The position numbers and the translations under genes are program-made. Positions 37,427 to 46,221 of a stretch of 64,000 nucleotides of DNA are shown one piece after another. Below the pieces are notes generated by a model, which saw only the letters and a program-made list of their open reading frames with translations, ran no database searches and had not been told where the DNA came from. The first letter of the stretch is position 1. Every line of letters begins with the position of its first letter. Source of the stretch: JBQCHF01 sp051954955 (GTDB lineage Bacteria > Actinomycetota > Actinomycetes > Motilibacterales > Motilibacteraceae); the NCBI GenBank assembly GCA_051954955.1, contig JBQCHF010000140.1:1-64000 (forward strand), written 5' to 3'.

Positions 37427-38557
37427 TCAGCCGGACAGGCGGACCGGCATGAGCAGGTAGCGGTAGGTGTCGTCCGGCCCGGCGTCGGCCGTGGCGGCGC
37501 CGGTCACGACCGCGGGACGGGTCGAGGCGGTGAACGACAACCGGGCCCACGGCGAGGAGATGGCCGAGAGGCCGTCGAGCAGGTAGCCGGGGTTGAAGGC
37601 GATGGTGATGTCCTCGCCCTGCAGGCTGGCCTCGAGCGACTCCGAGGCCTGCGCCTCGTCGCCGGTGCCCGCCTCCAGGGTGAGCACGCCGTCGGTGAAG
37701 GCCAGCCGCACCGGAGTGTTGCGCTCAGCCACCAGCGCCACGCGGCGGACGGCCTCGACGAACGCGGCGGTCTCGACCATGGCCACCGAGCTGGACTCCG
37801 ACGGCAGCAGCGAGCGGTACTTGGGGAACTCCCCGTCCAGCAGGCGGGTGGTGGTGCGCCGGCCGCCGGCCTGGAACCCGACGAGGCCCTCGCCGCTGCC
37901 GCCGGTGGCCAGCGCCACGGTGACGGCGTCGCCGGAGGCCAGCGCCTTGGCGGTGTCGGTGAGCGTGCGGGCCGGGACCAGCGCGATGGCCGAGGCCTCG
38001 GCCTGCTCCGGGTCCCAGTGCAGCTCGCGCACGGCGAGCCGGTAGCGGTCGGTGGCGGCCAGGGTGATCCGGCTGCCGTCGATCTCGACCCGGACGCCGG
38101 TGAGCACGGGCAGGGTGTCGTCGCGGCCGGCGGCCACCCCGACCTGGGCCACCGCGGCGGCGAACACGTCGCCGGGCACGGTGCCGGCGGCCGCCGGCAT
38201 CTCCGGCAGCGCCGGGTACTCGTCGTCCGGCAGCGTGAGCAGGGTGAACCGGGCGCTGCCGCAGGTGACAGCCACCTTCTGGCCGTCCTGGGCGAGCTCC
38301 ACCGGGCGGGAGGGCAGGCTGCGGGTGATGTCGGCCAGCAGCCGGCCGGACACCAGCGCGCGGCCGGGCTCGAGCACGTCGGCGTCGACCTCGACGCGGG
38401 CGCTCACCTCGTAGTCGAACGCGGACAGCGTGAGCCGGCCCTGGTCGGCCTCGTGCAGCAGGCCGGCGAGCACCGGCACCGGGGGACGCGGCGGCAGGCT
38501 GCGCGCGGTCCAGGCCACGGCCTCGGCGAGGACGTCACGCTCGACCCGGATCTTCAC
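37427..38557 (-). CDS. dnaN: DnaN: DNA polymerase III sliding clamp (beta)
   Basis: A 376-residue ring-forming clamp of three similar domains, opening MKIRVERDVLAEAVAWTARSLPPRP and ending YRYLLMPVRL, the M-P-x-R-L terminus that forms part of the hydrophobic partner pocket. It is the first gene downstream of oriC and begins the dnaN-recF-dciA-gyrB-gyrA run. The ATG is at 38557. Confidence 0.96.
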   Translation of the reverse strand: MKIRVERDVLAEAVAWTARSLPPRPPVPVLAGLLHEADQGRLTLSAFDYEVSARVEVDADVLEPGRALVSGRLLADITRSLPSRPVELAQDGQKVAVTCGSARFTLLTLPDDEYPALPEMPAAAGTVPGDVFAAAVAQVGVAAGRDDTLPVLTGVRVEIDGSRITLAATDRYRLAVRELHWDPEQAEASAIALVPARTLTDTAKALASGDAVTVALATGGSGEGLVGFQAGGRRTTTRLLDGEFPKYRSLLPSESSSVAMVETAAFVEAVRRVALVAERNTPVRLAFTDGVLTLEAGTGDEAQASESLEASLQGEDITIAFNPGYLLDGLSAISSPWARLSFTASTRPAVVTGAATADAGPDDTYRYLLMPVRLSG

Positions 38558-39268
38558 CGGTCACCCCTCCTGCTGCGGCCACCCGAGGTGGCCGGTCCTG
38601 TGGCTGCTCGGACCGCTGCTGGCACAGCCGGTCGTGCCGCGGCCCGTCGTACTGCTGCAGGTGCGGAGCCTGCCACGTCTGCCCCCCGCCCGTCGCCTCG
38701 GGCATCACCTCCGCCGGGAAGGAGCATCCCTGCGTCGAGGTGGTCGTCCGAGAGCCCGTCCACATCCGGGCCGGCCCAGATGGTGTGTGGAAGTTCCCTC
38801 CAAGAGATGAAGGAAGGAGTCGGGATAGGGGGCGTGGACGATGTGGACAACCGGCATCGTCGCAGGTCAGCGGGCGGAGGAAGACACTGGCCACCTGGGG
38901 AGGGACATCGGGACGAGACGGGGTGGTCTGTGGAGACGGCGGTGTCGTCCCGGCCCGTACCCAGGCCGTCCCACGCCGACGTGCCTCCATCCACAGGGTT
39001 GTCCCCAAGGTGTGCACGCGTGCGGAGAGCGCTGGTGCGTGCTATCCGCGCTGGCCGACTCCCCGAGCCGGGGCGTGCAGGAGCCGCGGTGCGGGGTGTG
39101 GGTCGGGCCGCGGCGCGGGCACGGCGCCCGGTGGACGCTGCGAGGGCGTCTGAGAACGGCGCGTGAGCCGGGCAGGCCGAGCACGCGCCGCACTCGGGGT
39201 GAGGGCAGGACGACGGGTCCCAGCGGGCGGGCCGTCACGATCGACGCGCCGTCACGACTGGCGGGCTG
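38558..39268. other. oriC: Predicted chromosomal replication origin (oriC), dnaA-dnaN spacer
   Basis: This 711-base spacer between dnaA and dnaN is the usual actinobacterial oriC site. DnaA-box-like sequences cluster at 38756-39007: TGTGGACAA (38842-38850, perfect, minus orientation), TTGTCCCCA (38999-39007, one mismatch), CGTGGACGA (38834-38842) and CCGTCCACA (38756-38764, two mismatches each). A comparatively AT-rich purine stretch at about 38780-38825 could be the unwinding region. No gene is supported here. Only one box is perfect, fewer than in Streptomyces. Confidence 0.8.
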
Positions 39269-39284
39269 TCACGACTGGCGGGCT
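39251..39284. repeat. Exact 17-bp tandem duplication across the dnaA stop codon
   Basis: Two adjacent identical copies of gtcacgactggcgggct cover 39251-39267 and 39268-39284. The right copy encodes the last residues and stop codon of DnaA; the left copy lies in the oriC spacer. Confidence 0.85.
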
Positions 39285-40834
39285 TGGGACTTGATCCGGT
39301 TGGTGAGCTCGGTGACCTGGTTGTAGGTGGACCGGCGCTCGGCCATCTGCACCTTGATCTTCTTCTCGGCGTGCATGACCGTCGTGTGGTCGCGGCCACC
39401 GAACTGCTGCCCGATCTTGGGCAGGGACAGGTCGGTGAGCTCGCGGCACAGGTACATGGCGATCTGCCGAGCCTGGACCAGCACCCGTGAGCGGGAGGAC
39501 CCGCACAGGTCCTCCATGCTCAGCCCGAAGTAGGCGGCCGTCTGGGCCATGATCGTGGCTGAGGTGATCTCGGGACCGGAGTCGTCGGGGATGAGGTCCT
39601 TGAGCACGATCTCGGCCAGGGCGAGGTCGACGCCCTGCCGGTTGAGGCTGGCGAACGCGGTGACCCGGATCAGCGCGCCCTCGAGCTCCCGGATGTTGGT
39701 CGCGATCTTGCTGGCGATGTACTCGAGCACCTCGGGCGGAGCGGCCAGCCGGTCCTGGGCGGCCTTCTTGCGCAGGATGGCGATCCGCGTCTCGAGGTCC
39801 GGGGGTTGGACGTCGGTGATCAGGCCCCACTCGAACCGCGAGCGCAGCCGGTCCTCCAGCGTGGTGAGCTGCTTGGGCGCCCGGTCGCTGGAGATCACGA
39901 TCTGCTTGTTGGCGTTGTAGAGCGTGTTGAACGTGTGGAAGAACTCCTCCTGCGTCCGCTCCTTGTTCTCCAGGAACTGGACGTCGTCGACCAGGAGGAT
40001 GTCGACGTCGCGGTAGCGGCGCTGGAACGCGCTGGCCTTGTCGTCGCGGATCGAGTTGATGAAGTCGTTCGTGAACTCCTCCGAGCTCACGTAGCGCACG
40101 CGCACCCCGCCGTAGAGGTTCTGGGCGTAGTGGCCGATGGCGTGCAGCAGGTGCGTCTTGCCCAGACCCGAATCGCCGTAGATGAACAGCGGGTTGTAGG
40201 CCTTGGCCGGTGCCTCGGCCACCGCGACGGCCGCGGCGTGCGCGAAGCGGTTGGAGGCGCCGGGCACGAAGGTCTCGAAGACGTAGCGGGGGTTGAGCCG
40301 GGTGGGCTCGCTGTCCCGGCGGCCGGTGTCCCGCCCACCCGGGCGCACCGGGGTCCAGCCGAGGTCCGCCGACGGGTCGGTGGGCCGGTCGACACCGCCG
40401 GGGGAGTCCCAGGGACGGCTGTCGGCGCCGGCGGCGAGCCGCTCGTCGGTCCGCTCGTCGGTCCGCTGGTCTGGGCGCTGGTCGAGGGTGCCCGCCGCCG
40501 GCTCCGGCTCGGCGGCGGCCTCGGCCGACGCCGCGGCGCCCTCGGACTCCTCGGCAGCCAGCAGGTCCGGGTCGACGGTGACGGCGATGCGGACCTCGCG
40601 GCCGAGCGCGGCGGAGAGCGAGGTGGTGATGAGCGGGCGCAGGTCGGTCTCGAGCTGACCCTTGGTGAAGTCGTTGGGTGCGGCCAGCAGCGCCGTGCCG
40701 TCCAGCAGCCCCACCGGCCGGGTCAGCCGGAGGAAGGCGCGATGGGTGGGGAGCAGGTCGTCGCCCGCGGTGAGCTCGCCGAGGGTCTGCGCCCACACGG
40801 CGGCCAGGTCCGGTGCGGACGCCTCGTTCACCAC
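39269..40834 (-). CDS. dnaA: DnaA: chromosomal replication initiator
   Basis: A 521-residue AAA+ initiator. Domain I (about 1-90) binds partners. Domain II is a long Ala/Glu then Asp-Gln-Arg/Asp-Glu-Arg repeat linker (about 110-195). Domain III has Walker A in GDSGLGKTHLLHAIGHYAQ, Walker B DILLVDDVQFLENKE, and SSDRAPKQL. Domain IV has the DnaA-box-binding signature GGRDHTTVMHAEKKI. GTG 40834 is chosen since GGGAGG is 7 bases upstream. It is transcribed away from rpmH and toward oriC, the standard actinobacterial layout. Confidence 0.96.
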   Translation of the reverse strand: MVNEASAPDLAAVWAQTLGELTAGDDLLPTHRAFLRLTRPVGLLDGTALLAAPNDFTKGQLETDLRPLITTSLSAALGREVRIAVTVDPDLLAAEESEGAAASAEAAAEPEPAAGTLDQRPDQRTDERTDERLAAGADSRPWDSPGGVDRPTDPSADLGWTPVRPGGRDTGRRDSEPTRLNPRYVFETFVPGASNRFAHAAAVAVAEAPAKAYNPLFIYGDSGLGKTHLLHAIGHYAQNLYGGVRVRYVSSEEFTNDFINSIRDDKASAFQRRYRDVDILLVDDVQFLENKERTQEEFFHTFNTLYNANKQIVISSDRAPKQLTTLEDRLRSRFEWGLITDVQPPDLETRIAILRKKAAQDRLAAPPEVLEYIASKIATNIRELEGALIRVTAFASLNRQGVDLALAEIVLKDLIPDDSGPEITSATIMAQTAAYFGLSMEDLCGSSRSRVLVQARQIAMYLCRELTDLSLPKIGQQFGGRDHTTVMHAEKKIKVQMAERRSTYNQVTELTNRIKSQARQS

Positions 40835-41395
40835 GTCCGCGCCTCCCGCTGCTTCCGCCGTCGCTCGACCCAACCAACCACCGGACGCTCCGTCCACACC
40901 CTTGTCCACAACCTGGGGATGCAGAGCGGCGCGTACGCGGGCGGCGCACGGCGAGCGGGTCCGCACGGGGCTGGACGAGAGCGGGCCGGACCCGCCGGGA
41001 GGCGGACCGGAGGACCCCCGTGGTCACGAGGAGGTCACCGGCAGCGGGCGACGCTAACAACTCCGTGGAGCCCGCATCAAGCGGATCGGCAGAACTGGGC
41101 GGTCGGCGTTCACACGCACCGGCGTGTCGCCCCGTCCACGCGCCGACGGCATGCGAGCCTGACCCGCTACCCGTCGGCGGCCGATTCAGGACGGGCAGGG
41201 CCGGCGCCGGTTTGACCCGCTCGCCGACCCGCCCGTACCGTGACGCTGTCGTGTCGACGGCCGCCGCCGCATGCCCACGTATCCGTCTGTCTCGGTCCAC
41301 GTGGGCGTCCGGTGCCGACCGGGTCGACCCGCGGGTTCCACCCTTCAGCACCGGCCCCACCGCGGTGTCCCGCCGCCCTTCCCTGGAGCACTGAC
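40835..41395. promoter_or_regulatory. dnaA-rpmH divergent control region with DnaA boxes
   Basis: No gene is supported in this 561-base divergent spacer, which must hold the dnaA and rpmH promoters. A perfect DnaA box TTGTCCACA at 40902-40910 and CCGTCCACA at 40890-40898 lie 56-76 bases upstream of the dnaA start, a position suited to autorepression by DnaA. Confidence 0.7.
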
Positions 41396-41533
41396 GTGAG
41401 CAAGCGCACCTTCCAGCCGAACAACCGCCGCCGCGCCAAGACGCACGGCTTCCGGCTGCGGATGCGCACCCGCGCCGGCCGCGCCATCCTCTCGGCGCGC
41501 CGCAGCAAGGGTCGCGCGCGCCTGTCCGCCTGA
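41396..41533 (+). CDS. rpmH: Ribosomal protein bL34
   Basis: A 45-residue basic protein with the bL34 pattern KRTFQPNNRRRAKTHGFRLRM and a C-terminal RSKGRARLSA. It binds 23S rRNA in the large subunit. The GTG start at 41396 follows a GGAG. It opens the rpmH-rnpA-yidD-yidC-jag operon, transcribed away from dnaA. Confidence 0.96.
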   Translation: MSKRTFQPNNRRRAKTHGFRLRMRTRAGRAILSARRSKGRARLSA

Positions 41534-41544
41534 CGGTCTCGCCC

Positions 41545-41952
41545 GTGCTGCCGGCCCGGGCTCGACTGCGGCGGTCCTCCGAGTTCACCGCAGCGGTCCG
41601 TCGTGGCCCGGGCACCGTCCGGGTCGGCCGGTCCACGCTCGTGCTGCACGCCCGCGGCCCGGCGCCAGCCACCGCGGGCGATGGCCCGAACCCCCCTGGC
41701 CCGTCCGACGCCGCTCCGGCGCGGGCGGGTCTCGTGGTCTCGCGAGCCGTGGGGCCCGCCGTGGTGCGCAACCGGGTCAAGCGTCGGCTCCGTCACCTGC
41801 TCCGGGGACGCTTGGACCAGCTGCCGGCCGGGCTCGTCCTGGTGGTGCGGGCCAACCCGGCCGCTGCGGAGGCGACGTCGGCGGAGCTGGCCGCCGACCT
41901 TGACGGGGCCCTGCGGGCGCTGGCCCGGCGGCTGCGGGATGAGCCGTCGTGA
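41545..41952 (+). CDS. rnpA: RnpA: protein subunit of RNase P
   Basis: A 135-residue basic protein that helps the RNase P RNA cut tRNA 5' leaders. It opens RARLRRSSEFTAAVRRG and carries the signature VGPAVVRNRVKRRLRHLLR (about 70-88). Its GTG starts 11 bases after rpmH; its stop overlaps the yidD start. A loop of Pro/Ala residues at about 38-60 lengthens it slightly. Confidence 0.93.
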   Translation: MLPARARLRRSSEFTAAVRRGPGTVRVGRSTLVLHARGPAPATAGDGPNPPGPSDAAPARAGLVVSRAVGPAVVRNRVKRRLRHLLRGRLDQLPAGLVLVVRANPAAAEATSAELAADLDGALRALARRLRDEPS

Positions 41953-42410
41953 GGTCGGCCATCGCGTCGAAGGTCCACGGGGGTGCCGGCCGGGCGTCCG
42001 TGCCGGCCGGGCGTGAGCCGCTGCTGTCGGTGTGGCGGGGCGGAGTGCGCAACCCGGTCACGCTGGTGCTGCTCGCGGCGATCCGCCTTTACCAGCTGAC
42101 CGTCTCGCCGATGCTGGGCCCGGTCTGCCGGTTCTACCCATCCTGCTCCCACTACGGGTTCGAGGCCCTGCGGGTGCACGGCACGCTGCGGGGCACCTGG
42201 TACACGGCCCGGCGGCTGCTCCGTTGCCACCCGTGGAACCCGGGCGGGATCGACCCCGTTCCGGCCAAGACCACCGGATGGCGGGGATGGACGCGGTGGT
42301 GGACCAGGCGTCATCCGGCACCCGCACCGGCGCACCTCGCCTCGCCAGCCCAGAACACCGACCCGACCGCATGGCCCGAGACCAGCGGCGGAACTGACCA
42401 GGGAGCCTGA
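41949..42410 (+). CDS. yidD: YidD: membrane protein insertion efficiency factor
   Basis: A 153-residue protein with the YidD core IRLYQLTVSPMLGPVCRFYPSCSHYGFEALRVHG and the RRLLRCHPWNPGGIDPVP motif (about 38-105). It assists YidC-dependent insertion of membrane proteins. The usual size is about 80-110 residues; this copy has an extra 30-residue start and a Pro/Ala/Thr tail. It overlaps rnpA by 4 bases and is 6 bases before yidC. Confidence 0.92.
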   Translation: MRSAIASKVHGGAGRASVPAGREPLLSVWRGGVRNPVTLVLLAAIRLYQLTVSPMLGPVCRFYPSCSHYGFEALRVHGTLRGTWYTARRLLRCHPWNPGGIDPVPAKTTGWRGWTRWWTRRHPAPAPAHLASPAQNTDPTAWPETSGGTDQGA

Positions 42411-42416
42411 CCACCT

Positions 42417-43406
42417 GTGAACACCCTCCTGGCGCCCATCGAGTGGGTCGTCTCCTGGATCATGGTCCAGTTCCACAGCCTGTTCACCGCGCTGGGGATG
42501 AACCCGGACGGCGGCTGGACGTGGGGCCTGTCGATCGTCGGCCTGGTGATCGTCATCCGGATCGTCCTGATCCCGCTGTTCGTCAAGCAGATCAAGTCCC
42601 AACGCGGGCTGCAGCAGCTCCAGCCGAAGATCAAGGAGCTGCAGGCCAAGTACAAGGACGACCGGGAGAAGCAGTCCCAGGAGCTGATGAAGCTCTACAA
42701 GGAGACCGGCACCAACCCGCTGGCCAGCTGCTTCCCCATCCTCATCCAGTCGCCGATCTTCTTCGCCCTGTTCCGGGTGCTCAACGGGGCCTCGCACGGC
42801 AAGGCGCTCGGGGTGCTCACCGCGGCCCAGGTGGATTCGGCGGCCAACGCGACCATCTTCGGCGCCCCGATCTCGTCCACCTTCGTCAAGGCCGGCCAGA
42901 CCGGTAGCCCGGTCGCCGTGCACGTGGTGGCGGCCGTGATGATCGTCCTGATGTCGGCGTCGATGTTCTACACGCAGCGTCAGCTGATGACGAAGAACAT
43001 GCCGGCCACGGCGCAGACCGGACCGTTCGCCCAGCAGCAGAAGATCATGCTGTACATCTTCCCGCTGATCTTCCTGATCTCCGGAATCAACTTCCCCATC
43101 GGCGTCCTCATCTACTGGCTCACCACCAACGTCTGGTCGATGGGGCAGCAGCTCTACGTCATCAACCGGATGCCGGCGATCGGGAGCGAGGCCGAGAAGC
43201 GCCTCGAGGCGCGCAAGGCGGCCAAGGCCTCCAAGGCCCGCGCGCTGCCCGGCGACGGCGGAGCCTCGGTGCCCGGCGCGGCGGCGGCTCCTGGCAGCGC
43301 ACCCGCCGGTCCGGTGCCGGGCGGGGCCCAGCGAGGCCCGGCCGGTCCTGGCCGAGGGCAGCGCCAGCAGCCCAAGCGGCAGCCTCGCGGCAAGCGCCAG
43401 AGCTGA
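42417..43406 (+). CDS. yidC: YidC/Oxa1 membrane protein insertase
   Basis: A 329-residue insertase. Five membrane helices begin at about 12; the cytoplasmic hairpin loop QIKSQRGLQQLQPKIKELQAKYKDD follows the first pair, with the catalytic-groove region ASCFPILIQSPIFFALFRVL near 100. The C-terminal 75 residues are a basic, Gly/Pro/Gln-rich tail that may contact the ribosome. GTG at 42417 lies 6 bases after yidD. Confidence 0.94.
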   Translation: MNTLLAPIEWVVSWIMVQFHSLFTALGMNPDGGWTWGLSIVGLVIVIRIVLIPLFVKQIKSQRGLQQLQPKIKELQAKYKDDREKQSQELMKLYKETGTNPLASCFPILIQSPIFFALFRVLNGASHGKALGVLTAAQVDSAANATIFGAPISSTFVKAGQTGSPVAVHVVAAVMIVLMSASMFYTQRQLMTKNMPATAQTGPFAQQQKIMLYIFPLIFLISGINFPIGVLIYWLTTNVWSMGQQLYVINRMPAIGSEAEKRLEARKAAKASKARALPGDGGASVPGAAAAPGSAPAGPVPGGAQRGPAGPGRGQRQQPKRQPRGKRQS

Positions 43407-43499
43407 CCCGCCGCACCTGCCGCCCGGTCCGGGCGAGGGTGCGCCATCCCTGTGAGCGTCGCGACCAGCAGGTCGCACCACCCGGAAGGAACATCAGAC

Positions 43500-44132
43500 G
43501 TGAGCGAGCAGACCGACGTGCCGCAGTCGCAGGTCGAGCACGGCGAGGTCGAGCAGAGTGAGGTCGAGCAGAGCGAGCCGACCGAGATCGAGCAGGGCGA
43601 GCCGACGGACGCCGTCAGCGACGACGAGGGCGAGGGGGGCGAGGGCGCGACCCCCGGCCGGCGAGCTCGTCTGCTCGAGCGCCTCGAGCGCGAGGGTGAC
43701 ATCGCTGCCGACTACCTCGAGGGCCTCTTGGACATCGCCGACCTGGACGGCGACATCGACATGGACGTGGAGGGCGAGCGGGCCAGCGTCTCGGTGGTCG
43801 GCGGCGACCTGCAGGACCTGGTCGGGCGCCACGGGGAGGTTCTGGAGGCGCTGCAGGAGCTGACCCGGCTGGCGGTGCAGGCCCAGACCGGTGAGCGATC
43901 GCGTCTCATGCTCGACGTGGCTGGCTACCGCGCCGCGCGGCGGGAGGAGCTGACCCGGATCGGCCGCGAGGCGGCGGACAAGGCGCGCACCGGCAACGCT
44001 CCGGTGCGCCTAGCGCCGATGAGCGCCTTCGAGCGCAAGGTCGTGCACGACGCAGTGGCGGCCGCGGGTCTCACGAGCGAGTCCGAGGGTGAGGAGCCGT
44101 CCCGTCGCGTCGTCGTGCTCCCCGCCTCCTGA
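43500..44132 (+). CDS. jag: Jag/KhpB-type KH-R3H RNA-binding protein
   Basis: A 210-residue protein. The first 60 residues are an acidic Glu/Gln/Val-rich repeat (VEQSEVEQSEP). A KH domain (about 70-140: VSVVGGDLQDLVGRHGEVLEALQEL) and an R3H domain (about 145-208: APMSAFERKVVHDAVA) follow. Homologues bind RNA with KhpA and influence cell elongation. GTG 43500 is preceded by GGAAGGAA. It ends the rpmH operon, before a hairpin at 44151-44175. Confidence 0.92.
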   Translation: MSEQTDVPQSQVEHGEVEQSEVEQSEPTEIEQGEPTDAVSDDEGEGGEGATPGRRARLLERLEREGDIAADYLEGLLDIADLDGDIDMDVEGERASVSVVGGDLQDLVGRHGEVLEALQELTRLAVQAQTGERSRLMLDVAGYRAARREELTRIGREAADKARTGNAPVRLAPMSAFERKVVHDAVAAAGLTSESEGEEPSRRVVVLPAS

Positions 44133-44150
44133 GCGCACTGGATCGGCAGC

Positions 44151-44175
44151 GGCCCCGTCCCGGGTGGGCGGGGCC
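44151..44175 (+). terminator. Terminator hairpin after jag
   Basis: GGCCCCG (44151-44157) pairs with CGGGGCC (44169-44175), 18 bases after the jag stop. The loop is rich in G and C and no U-run is present, so confidence is moderate. Confidence 0.6.
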
Positions 44176-44200
44176 GTCGTGTTCGCTCGCCAGCCGGGTC

Positions 44201-44216
44201 GGTTCCACGTGAAACA
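44201..44216. promoter_or_regulatory. parS: parS centromere site 1
   Basis: GGTTCCACGTGAAACA differs from the consensus TGTTCCACGTGAAACA only at the first base. It lies in the jag-rsmG spacer, beside parS site 2. Confidence 0.85.
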
Positions 44217-44235
44217 GCCCGGCACGCGAGCCCTC

Positions 44236-44251
44236 TGTTTCACGTGGAACA
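44236..44251. promoter_or_regulatory. parS: parS centromere site 2
   Basis: TGTTTCACGTGGAACA is a perfect parS in the inverse orientation, 19 bases from site 1 and 15 bases upstream of the rsmG start. Confidence 0.93.
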
Positions 44252-44266
44252 CGATGAGGAGTGGGT

Positions 44267-45019
44267 GTGAGCGAGTCCGAACCGGTTGAGCAGCCGGACG
44301 CTCGGGCCGCGGCGGCATTCGGTGAACGCCTGCCGTTGGTGGAGCGCTACGCCCGCTGGTTGGCCGAGGACGGTACCGAGCGCGGGTTGCTGGGTCCCCG
44401 CGAGCGCCCGCGGCTGTGGAGCCGGCACCTGCTCAACTGCGCCGTCCTCACCGAGCTGATCCCGGCGGACGTGCGAGTGGTGGACGTCGGCTCAGGGGCC
44501 GGCCTGCCCGGTATGGTCATCGCGCTGCGTCGACCTGATCTCCGGGTCGCCCTGGTCGAGCCACTGCTCCGGCGCTCCCAGTTCCTCTCCGAGGTGGTGG
44601 AGGACCTGGGGCTGGGCGGGTCGGTCGAGGTGGTCCGGGCGCGGGCTGAGGACCTCCACGGGGCGCGTGGGTTCGACGTCGCGACGGCCCGGGCTGTGGC
44701 GCCCATGGATCGACTTGCCGCCTGGTGCCTCCCGCTGGTCGTGCCGCACGGCCAGCTGCTGGCACTCAAGGGCAGCACGGCCGCGGAGGAACTGGCGGTG
44801 GCGGAACCGCTGCTGGAGCAGTGGGGCGCCGAGCGGGCGGAGGTCGTGCAGCTGGGAACGGCGACCGATCCGACCTGGGTGGTGCGCGTGCTGCTGGGTG
44901 ACCAGGGGGCGCGGGCACCGCGTTCGAGCATGACCGCGGGGGGCGGCACGACAGGCCTGGCGTCGCGCGGCCGCCGCGCACGGCAGCGCAGGACGCAGAG
45001 CAACAGGAGTGGACGATGA
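44267..45019 (+). CDS. rsmG: RsmG: 16S rRNA m7G527 methyltransferase
   Basis: A 250-residue SAM-dependent methyltransferase (GidB) that modifies G527 (E. coli numbering) of 16S rRNA. SAM motif VDVGSGAGLPGMVIAL is at about 74-88, with VARAVAPMDRLAAW and LALKGSTAAEEL further on. GTG 44267 is chosen since AGGA lies 6 bases upstream; GTG 44261 is too close. The basic tail overlaps parA by 4 bases. Confidence 0.93.
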   Translation: MSESEPVEQPDARAAAAFGERLPLVERYARWLAEDGTERGLLGPRERPRLWSRHLLNCAVLTELIPADVRVVDVGSGAGLPGMVIALRRPDLRVALVEPLLRRSQFLSEVVEDLGLGGSVEVVRARAEDLHGARGFDVATARAVAPMDRLAAWCLPLVVPHGQLLALKGSTAAEELAVAEPLLEQWGAERAEVVQLGTATDPTWVVRVLLGDQGARAPRSSMTAGGGTTGLASRGRRARQRRTQSNRSGR

Positions 45020-46221
45020 CACCGACCCAGCCCGGCGACGGGCCGCTGGCGACCACCGGGCTCGGCTGGCCGACGGACGCCACGACGCGCAGCAGCGGAG
45101 CGCTGGGATGGCCGGGGCTCGGCTCGGACCTGGAGGCACCAGTGGCAGAGACCGGGACAGCGGAGGCCGGTGCCGGAGAGGACGCGGGCTCCGTTGACGA
45201 GGTGGTCGGTGTCGAGGATGCCGAGGCCGCCACGCCTGCGGTCGACGTCTCGCGCTCCTTCCACGGCTCCGACGTGGTGCTCGCGGCGGACGTTCCGCCC
45301 GCTGTTCCACGTGAAACAAGCAGTGACACTCCCATCGCTCGCGAGGCCGAGACGGCGGTGCGGGTCCGGTCCGGCGCCTTCGGTGCGCCGCTGCCCCGTC
45401 CCCCGGTGACCCGGGTGCTCACCGTCGCCAACCAGAAGGGTGGGGTCGGTAAGACGACGAGCACGGTGAACCTTGCTGCGGCCCTCGCCCTCGGTGGCGC
45501 GTCCGTCCTGGTGGTGGACCTCGACCCGCAGGGCAACGCATCGACTGCGCTGGGGATCGACCACCACAGCGACGTGCCGAGCGTCTACGACGTGCTGGTG
45601 GAAGGCCGTCCGCTGATCGAGGTGGTCCGGCCGGTCCCGGACGTCGCCGGCTTGAGCTGTGCCCCGGCGACCATCGACCTGGCTGGCGCCGAGATCGAGC
45701 TGGTGTCGCTCGTGGCCCGGGAGAGCCGGCTGCAGCGGGCGCTCGCCAGCTACGCGGAGGCCCGCGCGGCGGCCGGCGAGCAGCCGCTGGACTACGTCCT
45801 GGTGGACTGCCCACCGAGTCTCGGGCTGCTCACCGTGAACGCCCTGGTGGCTGCCCGCGAGGTCCTCATCCCGATCCAGTGCGAGTACTACGCACTGGAG
45901 GGGCTGGGTCAGCTGCTGCGCAACGTGGACCTGGTGAAGGCGCACCTCAACCCCGGCCTGCACGTGTCCACGATCCTGCTCACCATGTACGACGCGCGGA
46001 CGCGGCTGGCTGCGCAGGTGGCCGACGAGGTGCGGGCCCACTTCCCCGAGGTGGTGCTGCGCACCACCATCCCGCGGTCGGTGCGGATCAGCGAGGCGCC
46101 CAGCTACGCGCAGACGGTCATGACCTACGACCCCGGCTCCACCGGCGCGCTGTCCTACTTCGAGGCGGCCCGCGAGATGGCCGAGCGGGGTTCCGGACCG
46201 GCCCACGAGCAGCCGGCCTGA
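45016..46221 (+). CDS. parA: ParA: chromosome partitioning ATPase
   Basis: A 401-residue Walker-type ATPase that moves ParB-parS complexes. The ATPase core starts at about 133: VLTVANQKGGVGKTTSTVNLA, the LDPQGNASTALG Walker A', DYVLVDCPPSLGLLTVNAL, and YDARTRLA. The first 130 residues are a disordered acidic Ala/Glu/Val-rich extension; homologues are often shorter. parS site 3 lies inside this extension's coding sequence. ATG 45016 overlaps rsmG. Confidence 0.95.
   Translation: MTPTQPGDGPLATTGLGWPTDATTRSSGALGWPGLGSDLEAPVAETGTAEAGAGEDAGSVDEVVGVEDAEAATPAVDVSRSFHGSDVVLAADVPPAVPRETSSDTPIAREAETAVRVRSGAFGAPLPRPPVTRVLTVANQKGGVGKTTSTVNLAAALALGGASVLVVDLDPQGNASTALGIDHHSDVPSVYDVLVEGRPLIEVVRPVPDVAGLSCAPATIDLAGAEIELVSLVARESRLQRALASYAEARAAAGEQPLDYVLVDCPPSLGLLTVNALVAAREVLIPIQCEYYALEGLGQLLRNVDLVKAHLNPGLHVSTILLTMYDARTRLAAQVADEVRAHFPEVVLRTTIPRSVRISEAPSYAQTVMTYDPGSTGALSYFEAAREMAERGSGPAHEQPA
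45303..45318. promoter_or_regulatory. parS: parS centromere site 3, inside parA
   Basis: TGTTCCACGTGAAACA is a perfect parS within the coding sequence of the ParA N-terminal extension (about residues 97-101, Val-Pro-Arg-Glu-Thr). Confidence 0.95.

Noticed and set aside
40835..41395. oriC in the dnaA-rpmH spacer
   Set aside because: It contains only two DnaA-like boxes placed at the dnaA promoter. The box cluster and the actinobacterial precedent favour the dnaA-dnaN spacer, though this could be tested.
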